In this document: positions 24,559-35,693 of the stretch, in pieces
How the letters are laid out: every line of letters starts with the position of its first letter
Numbering within the stretch: position 1 is the first letter of the stretch
Source of the DNA: Sequoia sempervirens
Lineage: Eukaryota > Streptophyta > Pinopsida > Cupressales > Cupressaceae
Direction of reading: 5' to 3'
Assembly (NCBI GenBank): GCA_007258455.2
Contig: VDFB02114857.1
Coordinates: 1 to 64,000, forward strand
Length of the DNA stretch: 64,000 nt
Translations under genes and position numbers: made by a program
Notes under the pieces: generated by a model
Told to the model about the DNA's origin: nothing
Database searches by the model: none
Seen by the model: the letters and a program-made list of their open reading frames with translations, nothing else

Positions 24559-27041
24559 GTGCTTCACACAACCGTACCAATTAAGGTAATAGACCTTCTG
24601 CAAACGATGCCCCAACCGAGAGTAGAACTCATGAACGCCATCGAAGACAAACTTCAAAAGGGTTCGACCGAGAGTACGACAGAACTGGCAGGAGAGGCCA
24701 CAGACCCGACGCTACTCATAGTAAACGTCGGGAGGAAGTCGACTGTCGTACAGATGGAAATCATGGGGAGAAAACTCTCCAACACCATTGTCGAAGGAGG
24801 CTCGGGGGTGAACGTATTGCCAGAGGAGACATGGAAGTGTTTGGGAAAGCTAACCCTTTGGCCCCCGACTTTCCACCTAGTAGGTGCGGACCAACATGGC
24901 ATCAAACCTCTCGGTACCTTAATGGCGTAGAAAGTCCTAATCGGCATGTAATAGTTCATACTGAACTTTGTTGTCGTCTCGCTGCAAAAGAAGGCATATA
25001 ACACATTGTTGGGACGAGGATGGCTGATTGCCACCAAGGCAGACCATAATTGGAAAAGAAACACACTCTCGATCGAGAGCCATGACAAGAAGTATATCAT
25101 TGATTTGAAGATCTAGGCCATGAGCGAAGAACTCGCTTCCTTCGGATCAGATTTAGACGAAGGGTCGGATGTCGATGAAGAAAGGAAGACGATGGAACTG
25201 AATGTCGAGGGTATACTCAAACTTGAAAGTTGCTTGGAGTATGAGACTAGTTAACTGAACAGACTGTTCCACTAGAAATTGGAGGATTACGAAGTGTTCC
25301 ACCAAGAATGCAACATGTTACAAATTAGAGAAGGGGGAGAGGAAGAAGACAAGGGCTCGACTAGTCAGACATTTCTGCAATAATACGGCGAGTATAAGGA
25401 AGGCGTGGCAGAACTGGATGAGACACTAGCCCATAAGTTTGAATGAGACAAATTGATCAAGTACGAAGAACTGACACTGAAGAAAGTAAACCTTGGTGAA
25501 GAAGAAAAGCCTAAGGTGATCCTTGTCGGTGATGACTGGGGCCTCGTACTAAAGGCGACGACATTCAAAATCTTCATGGAATATAAAGATGCCTTCGCCT
25601 AGACGTACAAGGACTTGAAGGGCATACCACTGGAGCTGTGATTACATAGGATCCCTCTCATATCGTGAGCCCAACCCGTACGGAAGAGACCCTATAGAAT
25701 GAACAAAAATTATGCCGCCAAAGTACATGATGAAATTGAGAAGATGCTGGAAGCGAGCATTATTTTCAAAGTAGAAGTTAGTAGCTGGGTGTCATCTATC
25801 GTCATTTCTTTGAAGAAGGAATCCGAGCAGATCTGGATATGTGTCGACTTTCGGTGTCTGAACGCAGTGACAATTAAAGACCCGTTTTCGATCCCCTTCA
25901 CTGACACAATTTTGGAAGAGGTTGTTCGGCACAAGATGTACTTGTTCATAGATGGGTTCTCTGGATACAACCAAGTTAGCATTGTCAAGGAAGACAAGCT
26001 GAAGACAACCTTCGTGGTCGAGGACAGGGTGTACGCGTACAACCGAATGCCATTTGGGTTGTGTAACGCACCAACCACATTCCATAGAATAATATTACAC
26101 ATCTTCAACAAAATGTTAGTGGGTAACTTCAAAGCATTCCTTGACGGTTGGCCAATCTATAGTGACAAAGAGAAACATTTGAAAGCTTTGGGAGAATGCA
26201 TGGAGAGGTGCAGAGCAGCCCAACTCGCACTGAATCCTAAGAAGTGTAGATTCCTGGTGCCGTAGGAGAAACTATTGGGACACATTGTGTGCAAATCAGG
26301 GCTAAAAACAAATCCAGACAAAATAAGAGTAATCATACAAATGGAGGCCCCGAAGAACGTCACTGGCATAAAGTCCTTCCTTGGGCACGTAGGGTACTAC
26401 CGAAGGTTCATCAAGAACTTCGCACAAGTCTCATACTCTCTCGACCTATTGATGAGGAAGGGACAACCCTTCATATGGGTAGAGGAACAAGAAAAGGCGT
26501 TCAATGAATTGAAGGATCGATTGATTAGTTCACCCATATTGGTGTACCCCGACTGGAACAAGGAGTTCCATGTACATGTGAATGCCTCTAATTTTTCCAT
26601 CGAAGCAACACTAGATCAAGTGGGAGTACACGAGTTGGACCAACCGGTGTTTTTCGCGAGTCGGTTACTTTCAAAAGCAGAGAAGAACTATAGTACGACC
26701 GAACGTGAAGCACTCAGGATGGTGTACTTAGTGCAAAAATTTAGGCATTACTTGCTGGCGACACCGTTCACGTTCTATGGACCACCAAGCTCTAATGTAC
26801 CTGGTGAACAAGCCAATAATACAAGGGAGAGTGAGCAAGTCGCTGTTACTTCTCCAAGAATTTGCATTCACAATTATCGCACGTCCAGGGAAGAGCCATG
26901 TGATCGCTGATCAGTTCTCAAGGATCCGGTCGGGTGAACCTGCTGAAGGTGGGGTGAACGAAGATTTCCTGGACGCGACCTATTTCAAATTCTAGTACTC
27001 CCTTCATGGTATGAGAAGATTGGAGAGTACTTGTCAACATT
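24559..27041 (+). pseudogene. Gypsy protease, reverse transcriptase and RNase H, inactive
   Basis: The protease region (about 24660-25100) has EGGSGVN where the family has D at the first position. RT (25699 to about 26400): the catalytic YVDD/FLDD site reads FLDGW, so the second Asp is Gly. A TAG at 26263 splits the RT. RNase H (about 26560-26780): the first catalytic Asp is Asn (HVNAS). Then comes a shift near 26780 and the segment ARPGKSHVIADQFSRI. GL-3 interrupts the connection to integrase at 27041. TAG and TGA stops between protease and RT again suit CAG and CGA. Confidence 0.85.
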
Positions 27042-27599
27042 TGTTGTACCCCAAATTAAAATTTTTGCTACACTTAGGCATTTTGAAGAAATGGTCAAAA
27101 GTCTTGTCAAAATTGTCAAAAAGGTCAAAATTGGGAGTTTGCATGTCTTGCATGAAGGTCAAAAACTCAAAATTTTCAAAATTTGATGATCTGGGTCTGC
27201 TTAGAGCTACCAAGTCTACAAAACCCAGATCTCGATTTTTCGGTCCTAAATTTTAGGAAACTTTTTTCTTGGGTTTTTCTGGGTTTCTTTTGAAATGGAT
27301 ACTGTCAATTTTCTAAAAATAGAAAATTTCTAAAAATAGAAAGTTTGGCTTCTGGGGTTCAAATTGATTTTGATTGGTCGAAAATACTTCCTCATCAGGA
27401 TCATCAAAAGATCAGTTTTTCCCTAGTGGGTCTATTCTACTTTTTCAGAAGCTCTTTAGGAGCTCCAAGGCCATTAATGCAGGTCAGTCAACTGCCAGGT
27501 GTCAGATTTAGAGTCTCAGGCACTACTCAGACCAAGAAACTGCAATAGATGATGGAGGGATGAAGAACGAAAGGAGGTTGGAGAATCTCAAAATTGAAA

Positions 27600-28990
27600 T
27601 TTTTTGACTAAGTCTGGAGAGTTCAGGCACCCTTGCCCAGTCTAGGCGCCTAGGATTCTGTGCCTTAGTCATTTTTCCATCCTGATAATCGAAGCATGAA
27701 GTGATGAACGAGGAACGAAGGGAGAAGTTGAAATTTGCAAAATAAAAACTAACACTGTCAGGCATGGGCGCCCTAGGAGGAGATAGGCGCCCAGCCTTTC
27801 AAGAGGTCAAATGATGGAATTAGGGTTTGCTCATCCTAGACGATGTTGTTCAGAATCTTCCCAGCTCCGTGGTGAATCCATTGGCACAACCATTAGATCA
27901 ACCAATCAGCCGGAATTCGAGATTGATTAGAGGAGTTTTGATAAAGTAGTAGAATGCAAATCATGAAAAACTCATAAAATATTCCAAGTCTAGAATTTCT
28001 GGGCGCCCCAGGTAGCCAGAGGCGCCTAAGGTTTTGAGCCACCTAATCCAGCAATTAGGGTTTTCCGGATTAGTCAATCTCTTCGGAATTTTGCCAGCTT
28101 TGCAGTGGATAACTAAGCCTGGTCATTGGACTCGTCAATTGTCGGCAAATTCAGATCGAATGGAGGACACATCATGAGGTTTCAAGTTTGAAGGTTGAAA
28201 AAGAGCCAAAAATGGCTAAGGTTGGAGAACTTGGGCGCCCCAGGAGGAGATAGGCGCCCAAGCTTTTGGATCATCAAATGAATGAATTTGCAGTAGCACC
28301 CTCTAGAATGTTTTCTTCAGCTTTGAAGCAACTCTCCAACGCAATCATCAGCACGCTCATTGGAGTTGGTAGTCACCAGATATCATAGACTAATTGAAGG
28401 GGAAAACATAAGCAAAATTGAAAAAGTCAAAAGAACGTTGAAAACACAGTAAAAATAATCTAACTCTGGCAATCATGGGCTCTCGAGCTAGCCAGGGGCG
28501 CCCAAGGATTTGAAGCCCTAAATCAACTTTTTAGGAGATGCAACTCCTAGAAGACCCCCCTCAAGAATTCATCAAGCTATTTGGTGAATCTGACAGTTAG
28601 TTCATCGGGTCAGTCTAGCTCCCGGAATCGCAAATTCATTAGAAGATCAGAAAACATGAATAAATGGAAGAATGTCAAAAATGGCTAACACTGGTAAGCT
28701 TGGGCGCCCTAGCTAGCTAGGGGCGCCCAACATTTTGAGGGTCAAGATGAAGTTTTTATCAAAAGCAACGTCTAGGATGATCTCGTTAGATTCACTCGGG
28801 CTCCGCGATGGATCATTCAGTCAGTTCACAACATCAACTGAGCATCCGGAAATCAAGATCAAACTGAGGTCAGAATCAAGCAAAATCTTGAAAAAGGTGA
28901 AAAAATGGCCAAGTCTAGAGAGGAAAAGCGTTCCAGGCCAAGAAGGGCGCCCAAGGCTGAATGTATCATGCATCAATAAAAAGTGTCCAA
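27600..28990 (+). repeat. Tandem repeat of about 235 bp with GC palindromes (GL-3 5' part)
   Basis: Pairs such as GGGCGCC(C/T)AG and AGGGGCGCCCA recur at about 27767, 28002, 28233, 28478, 28703 and 28940. Spacings are 225-245 bp. A decayed unit is near 27640. Between pairs the sequence is AT-rich. Confidence 0.8.
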
Positions 28991-29639
28991 GTTCAACGAA
29001 CCTGCTTAGGATTGGCTTCAAAAGTTTTAAAGCAGAGAATAAGGCGTTTTATTTATCCTCAACTTATTTAAGAAGGCTTTGGATTTCATTATTCACTTTT
29101 TGCAGGTTCTCATCCAAGAGCAAGAGAGGAGGAGACATAAAATTTTATTCTTTTCAAGATTCGAGAGCCAAAATGTGGTGCTGTTTCACAGTTCATATTT
29201 TTTGGATCAACACACAAACGAGCTCTCTTTTTCATGCTTTATTTCTCTAGGGCATCAATTTTCAAAAGAAGGGGGTCAATATTTCAATTTTCAACAATCT
29301 GGGTCAGCTCAGTTCTTGATTCTCTACAAATTTGAAGAATTTTTCAACTTTCAAGAACCTGCTTTTTCCATGCATGTCCAAGAAATCTTCAATATTTTCA
29401 AAATCTGATCAACTGGGTTCATCCAAAACATGACTCTGCACAAAACCCACCTCTCATCTTTTTTGATGAAAATCCTAAAATTTTAGGGTTTCTGCTTTTT
29501 CGACCAGCCTTTAGTATTTTCCAAAACGGACGATCTGGGTCCTCTTAAAACGAAGTTCTCTACTAAACCTAGGTCCTAGCATTTTTCGAGAAAACTACTT
29601 TTTTAGGAGAAATCAGCCTTCAATTTTCAGCCATTTGCA

Positions 29640-30195
29640 CAAAAGGTGCCCGAACATAGTCGAGTTTACTGTTAAAATTCAAGTTTTTCAACATGTTGTA
29701 CTCTCCCATGGGATTCAAAACCAAGCTAGTATTGTAGCTTGCAGCCTTAGGCCGAACGATGTTGAGAAGTGCTTTTCAAACACCACCATGGACAAAATAC
29801 ATTATCATATCAGTCGAAGAACATGAAAGGGTGTGGTATGAGCAAAAGGACAAGTGTTGGAAAAGAGTTGAACGAGATTCTTCCATTGAAAAATCGGGAG
29901 AAGTTCAGAAGTATAAAAGCTACAGAAGAAACGAAGGAATGCCAAAAGATGGTCACACATAGGGTAAAAAGATATGTTGAAGCAAGATAATATATTTATA
30001 AAACGTCATCACTCCAGTTGCAGAGCCACCGAAATTAGCAAGATTTGATAAAGAAGCTGAAGATGTCAAGGATTTCCTAAGCTCAAGTGCAGAAGGCGAA
30101 GAGATCCTGGAAAAGCGAAATTTTGCTATAGATAGTATTGATACTTCTGATAGAGATATAGTTTCCAGCTTTTTGGCGGATGTGGTTGAGATTTA
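29640..30195 (+). pseudogene. GL-3 ORF remnant with internal deletion
   Basis: Only short blocks survive: around 29740-29800 (CSLRPNDVEKCF, then TPPW in another frame, matching CSLKPDMVERCFSIPPW of GL-2), ERVWYEQKDKC (about 29824-29856), then a jump to VAEPPKLARFDKEAEDVKDF at about 30018-30080 and the C-terminus EILEKR ending with a stop at 30195. The domain between is gone. There are several shifts. Confidence 0.6.
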
Positions 30196-30644
30196 AAGTA
30201 ACGACTTTCTCCAAGCTTTCTTTCCATTCTTATCTCACACTTTCTTTCTATTCTTGTCTCAGGCTTATCCATTCTTTGAAAGAGAAGAAATCAAGTTGTA
30301 ATAGTTGGCACTTTACTTTTTTTTTCTGCTTTCATAGTGTTGGCATTACAATTTGCACCTCTGGAGTGCGTATTGGCAACATACAACTATGCACAGTGCG
30401 TAATGATTGCTCTTCAAATTAGGAGGGGAAGCTCCCTCTCTTCCTGATATGTGTGAAAAAGTAAATAATCTAAATCCTATCTTTTTGACACAGCTGGAAG
30501 AGGCACAAGGTTAAGAAACCAAACACATTGCAGCTAAGGATTTTCTCTGGTTTTGCAGATCTTTAACTACAACTAGGCTAACGCTAAACTATCCTATTCC
30601 CTCTAGAGAAACAGAGCAAGAGGAATTAGGAGCAGGGAATTGGT

Positions 30645-30990
30645 ATATGATAAACTTTATCACAGGATTCCCAAGGAGGTAAAATACTCTATCGGAGGTG
30701 GAGGCTGAAATAAAGGTTATTGAGAACAACAACAAATGGTAAACTAGTTTCCAAGATTCCCAAGGAGGTAAAATACTCTATCCGAGGTGTAGGCTGAAAG
30801 TAGGTTATTGAAAACAAACATTAAACGGTAAGCTTGACTACAGGATTCCCAAGGAGGTAAAATACTCTGTCCGAGGTGTAGGCTGCAAACAAGATTACTA
30901 GGAACAACATCGAACGATAATCTTCATCTCTAAATTTCCAAGGAGGTAAAATACTCTATCCGAGGTGTAGATATGAAACAAAGCTTATTA
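30645..30990 (-). repeat. Tandem repeat, 89-bp period (GL-4 R/U5)
   Basis: CCCAAGGAGGTAAAATACTC (plus strand) and its variants recur with starts at 30665, 30754, 30843 and 30932, exactly 89 bp apart. It occupies the same place after the TATA box as the GL-1 array, but the repeated sequence is different. Confidence 0.9.
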
Positions 30991-31172
30991 ATCACAACAA
31001 GAATAATAACCAAGACAACAAATTGTATATCGAGACACGCACACAATAAACGATCAAACCAACAATTATATTTAACTAAGTGAATAGATATTGAATAGCA
31101 ATACTACAGGCAAGATGGGCTCAACATGTATGCTATCACGAGCAAAAGTTAATTACAAATGAGCAAAGCACT

Positions 31173-31182
31173 CTTATTTATA
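31173..31182 (-). promoter_or_regulatory. TATA box of GL-4
   Basis: The minus strand reads TATAAATAAG, followed by AGTGCTTTGCTCATTT. It lies about 0.84 kb before the element end, at the same relative position as in GL-1 and GL-2. Confidence 0.6.
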
Positions 31183-31681
31183 GAACTTCAAGGTGTAGGG
31201 AACACTAAAATCATCTTGAGTTTACAATCAGTTTTGCAAGCATGCAAGAGTTTATTGCTAAACCTAAATAAATGAAACTATATAGTCAACTGGAAAACTA
31301 CCATCAGTTAACTGAAACAAGACTAAACTAAATGGACGTGTGCAACATGCAAGTCCTTATTAAAATGAAAAGTCAACTGATAACTAACATCAGTTAACTG
31401 GATCCTAACTAAAAGTCCAACCTCCTCCAAAAGATACCCTCAAGATAGACATGCAATGATATGTGGAATAGCGAGTTCAACTTGGAAAGAATCGTCAAGT
31501 TAATTGCTGTGTTTAATGTCTATCTTGAGAACTGTGAGATCCAAGTGTCAGACTACTCCAAGCCATCTAGAGCAATCATCTCCTCCATGAACTCAGTAAT
31601 TGTCTCCTCTTCTGGCACTCTAATACTATCCAAGATGATAGATTGCTTGCACAACGCCTTCTCTCCATCCTTGATCATTCT

Positions 31682-32469
31682 CTAGCACTCTTTGATTTCT
31701 CCGACTAACTTGTCAAAGCTTGTTGACATCACCGAGAAGTGATTCAACTTGGACGCCATAGGATCACCATCAAGACCATTTTGAACCAGATTTTGGAATT
31801 CAGCTTGCACAACCTCGAGCTCAATGTATTCACCATTTTCACGAAGATAACGACACGAGATCTGTGTGATGAACCTGCTCACAAGCTTGATAGCACCGAC
31901 AACATCTTCTTTAATTTCGGCCACCTCTGCATCTTTCCGCTAACTCCGACACTATTGGGTGGATTGCTCCATGTCTTCACTCTAGGTCTTGATCTTGACG
32001 TGGAAGGCAACGAAGAAAATACCATTGGTGGCTCTGCAACTAGAACCACCTTTTGCCTCCTTTGAGCGACCTTCTGAGATCTTTCTGTGTCTACGTACCA
32101 TATCTTGTCGCAATCCTCAATGACTATGGAAAAATTATCTGAGCGGGGTGGAATAGCAAAGCATTTCTTGACATCTCTTAGCTTGAGGTCGCAAATGACT
32201 CGTCCATTAGTTGATTGGATTTGTCTTGTGGATGAGTCGTAATGCTTTATGCATGCAATGACGAACTCAAGATCAGCCATTGCGATGGGAATAGATGCTG
32301 CTGCCAGCAATCCAGAACGCTCAAGATTCTTGACTGTCGTGTTGCTAATACCTTCCAACGTGCTCAATTTGACCAATGGATAGACATGAACCAAGTTTGT
32401 GTCCAATGTTTTGAAAAAGTCGTGTACCAAGACTGATTTGGCCTTGTATTCTATTGGGTTGAATTGCAT
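31682..32469 (-). pseudogene. GL-4 U3-encoded protein, internally deleted
   Basis: The N-terminal frame 32469-31879 starts MQFNPIEYKAKSVLVHDFF. It carries LEFVIACIKHYDSSTRQIQ and CFAIPP, close to GL-2. It then jumps from KVAQRRQK to VAEPPMVFSS, which in GL-2 lies several hundred residues later. A shift near 31925 leads into the C-terminal helical domain ending at 31682 (VMSTSFDKLVGE). So the central domain, most of the linker and the coiled coil are deleted, and about 260 residues remain. The GL-3 remnant shows a similar jump to VAEPP. Confidence 0.7.
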
Positions 32470-33759
32470 TTTGAAAATCTGGATTTTTGACTGTGTAGTC
32501 GGATATGTTTGGACGACTTTCAGGAAAAGCTAAAAATGGCTCTGGATGAGACTAAAAATAGGCAGTTGCGGGAATTTTTTCGGAATTTTTTTTGAAACGT
32601 GGGTTTTGTAGATAATTAAATTCTAAGGCAACCTAGATTGTCAGAAATTCGAAAAAATGAGTTTTAGCAAAGCATGCAAAGGCTTTTCAGTCGAGAACTG
32701 TAGGGGTTTTAGGGTTTCCGGGGGCAAATTTTCCTGAGAAAAACTGGCACATGGGTTTTGTAAGCAATGTAATTCTAAGCCAACCCAGATGATTTGATTT
32801 TTGAAAAATTGAGTTTTTGTCCCACATGCAAAGGAATCTTCAAAAAAATAAACACAGTGCTTCAGAAATGGAAGCAAGGGGCAATTTTCTCGAAAAAATC
32901 TAAGACATGGTTTTGCTGCTAACGTTGAAATATGTGAACCCAAATGATCAGATTTTAAAAATTCTATTGTTCACTTTGACATGGGGGAGAAAACCTAAGA
33001 CAAGAATAGAAGAATTTTAGAGATAGAAAATAGAAGTAATTATTCTGCCTTTGAAAACCATGCCTATGCTTGAATTCGATTTGATGAAGTCTGCATGCAC
33101 TCGAAAAATGAAGTCTGAAAAATATATCTTCTGAACAATCTAGACCTAGCACTGTGAAGAACATTGAAAAATATTGCCTGTAGCGCCTTCAGATCTTTGC
33201 TTGCTCGAGAAAATGTGTTTGCTCTCACCTGTGATGTGAATAATGGATGCCTAAATGACTTAATAAATAACAATTATGAGCTAAAGCGTCATAAATGCAG
33301 CATATTCCTAAATTTAGGCGCATCAATGCTATTGGACCTCCATAATAGTTAACTGATTGAGAAATAAACCCCAAATAGGGTGCCACCTCCATGCACTTTA
33401 GTTAACTTTATAGGGCGTCCAATAGCAAGCAAAAATTAAGACAAGATGAAGTTGATTTAGAAGTTGAAGTGAAGTTTTAATATTATTTTAAATTGAGTTC
33501 TCAACCTCCACCTTTATAGGGTGTCACTTTGCACTTTAGTTCAAAAGTCAAAGTTTGACTTTGGGCGCCTTTACTCCAGACAACCAAATTCTTGAAAATT
33601 TCAATTTGCAAACATCACCGGAGCCCACCCATGTTTGATCACTGATTCTCATTGACTGATGTGTCCAGAAGACTGGTTGATAGTTTCATTGAAGAGTAGG
33701 ATCAAAACTGACAAGAAACTCCTTGAGGCTGCAAACCCTAATTCTGACATCTGAGGCTT

Positions 33760-34640
33760 CAAAATTCAGGGCGCCCCTAGCCTCCAGGGGTGCTTTTGTG
33801 CTATAGACAGTCAATTTTCATGCATTTTCATCATTTTGAAGGTGATTATGAGCTTACATCATCTCACGTTCTCGGGCAATTGGCAAAACTTTAGAGCTAG
33901 CTGGCAGGATCATTGCGGAGTTGGCTCAATTCTGAACATGAGCTCTTGGAGAGCACTTTTCCCAAAAACATCATTTGCTAGCTGAAAATCATGGGCGCCC
34001 CTGGCCTTTAGGGGCGCTTTTTCTCCTAGTCATTTTTTCAAACTGGCTGAATCCGCACTTAATCCCTGGCTGCAGGCGACTGAGATGTCCTCTGACCCGA
34101 TTGAGGTATGCAACGGAAAGCTGGAAGCGTCACCAGACAGGATGAGCATCTGAGCTGACCCAAAAAGACTGCATTTGAGGCTTGTAAACCTTGGGCACCC
34201 CTGGCCTCTAGGGGCGCTTTAACTGTTTCTTGACATTTTTGACCATGATTAAACCTTATGTTTGACTCCTGATTCTGGCAGTTTAGCAACTCAGATTAAC
34301 CTGCTGATGGATTCGTTGCGAAGCCTGATCAAGTCTGAGACAAACATTCCAGGTATCATTTGGCCAAAAACCTTCATTTGGTACCATGAAAAGATGGGCG
34401 CCCCTGGCTTCCAGGGGCGCTTTTTTGCCCAGTGTTAGTCAAATTTTCATCTCCCTCATTTCACGTTCAATCTCTCCTTTCAGGTGCTAGACAAATCTTC
34501 CAGACTGGATGGTAGGCTCATCGCGAAGCTAACAGTATTTCGGAGAAGTCATCTTGGAAGTGACAAATCTCCAAAATGAAATCTGGGCCTCTAAAATCTA
34601 AGGCGCCCGTGGCCTCTAGGGGCTCTTTTGCTCCAGAGTT
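33760..34640 (-). repeat. Tandem repeat of about 207 bp with GC palindromes (GL-4 5' part)
   Basis: Plus-strand GGGCGCCCCTGGC followed by GGGGCGCTTTT, at about 33770, 33992, 34192, 34396 and 34604. Spacings are about 204-217 bp. Confidence 0.8.
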
Positions 34641-35253
34641 AGAAATTTTTTGATGATTTTCACCTTGGCGAAAAATCCCCTCCGAGATGAAGCATCATTT
34701 TGAACATATCTCGCCATAGATTCTTCATTTGAGCGTTTAAGACTTAGATTTCGACACCTGGTCTCTGGTCATTTGCCATTAACAACCTCGGAGGTCCTAA
34801 CTTTTCACCTGAAAAAGTGAAAACTATCCACCAGACTTAAACTGACTTTTAACTGAATCTGACTTCACCATTGTAACCGTGAAGTGAAATAAGCCAATCA
34901 AAACAATTTTCAGTCAATTCTGACAAGTTTCAATTTTTAGGATTTTTGACCTAAAAATAGGGGTTCAGAAACCCTAATTCTCAAAATTTCCAAATTTAAC
35001 CAGTATCTTCCTGACATCAAACTGACTAAAAGCCCATACTTGATTTGCCCAAAAGCTGACTTCTGATGACATTTTTACAAGGTTTAGACTATTTTAAGCA
35101 AAATGCCTTAATGAAGCAAAAAATTGGTTTGGGTACAACACATAGGTTGTTAGATGCTTATCTTGTTTTAGTTTTAGATATAAAGCTTGCATGTTGGCAA
35201 GTCTTAGTTGTAAAAGCAAGGAGATTTTAGGGTTCCCTACTCCTTTGCTTGTG

Positions 35254-35261
35254 TATAAATA
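35254..35261 (+). promoter_or_regulatory. TATA box of GL-3
   Basis: TATAAATA downstream of AGGGTTCCCTAC. Counting only GL-3 sequence it is about 0.78 kb before the element end. AATAAA is at 35585. Confidence 0.6.
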
Positions 35262-35693
35262 AGGACAGCCTTGCCCATTTTTTTTTAACCATGCTTGTGA
35301 TAACAAAATGTTGAGCCTACTAGTGCCTTCTAATTGTTATTCAATGTTGTTCAGAACGGTTATTGTGATAGCAAATTGCTGAGCCTATTTTGCCTGCAAA
35401 TTGTTATTGTTCAGTTTCATGTTCACTTAATGTAAGAGCAAGCTTGTATGCCTCTTTAACTGCAAGTTATTGTTCAGTGCTTGTGTCTTGTGTCAATGTA
35501 TTCTGGTTGATCGCTAAACTGTAAGCCTATTTTGCTACAATCCTGTTGTCCCAAAAGTGTAATCTTTGTTCTTGAGATTTGAGAAATAAAGTCTTGTGCC
35601 TACTTTGCTCTAATATAATGTCTCAGATTTCCGTTTTATGTGTTATGCTTATATGATCTTTATTTCAGCTTACATTGAAAGTAAGTAGGCGTG

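Larger units (their letters stand above)
30338..35140 (-). mobile_element. GL-4: giant LTR-like element nested in GL-3
   Basis: On the minus strand it starts TGTTGTACCCAAACC at 35140 and ends TGCCAACA at 30338. Perfect CATAG copies lie at 30333-30337 and 35141-35145. Length is 4803 bp. Order: start, 207-bp GC-palindrome array (34640-33760), ORF (32469-31682), TATA (31182), 89-bp tandem array (30990-30645), conserved box (30440-30409), end. No second LTR was seen. Confidence 0.85.

Noticed and set aside
27042..35140. An 8-kb DNA transposon with inverted ends TGTTGTACCC and GGGTACAACA
   Set aside because: The target duplications pair 27042 with 38173 (ACATY) and 35140 with 30338 (CATAG). The inverted match is between the starts of two related elements in opposite orientation.
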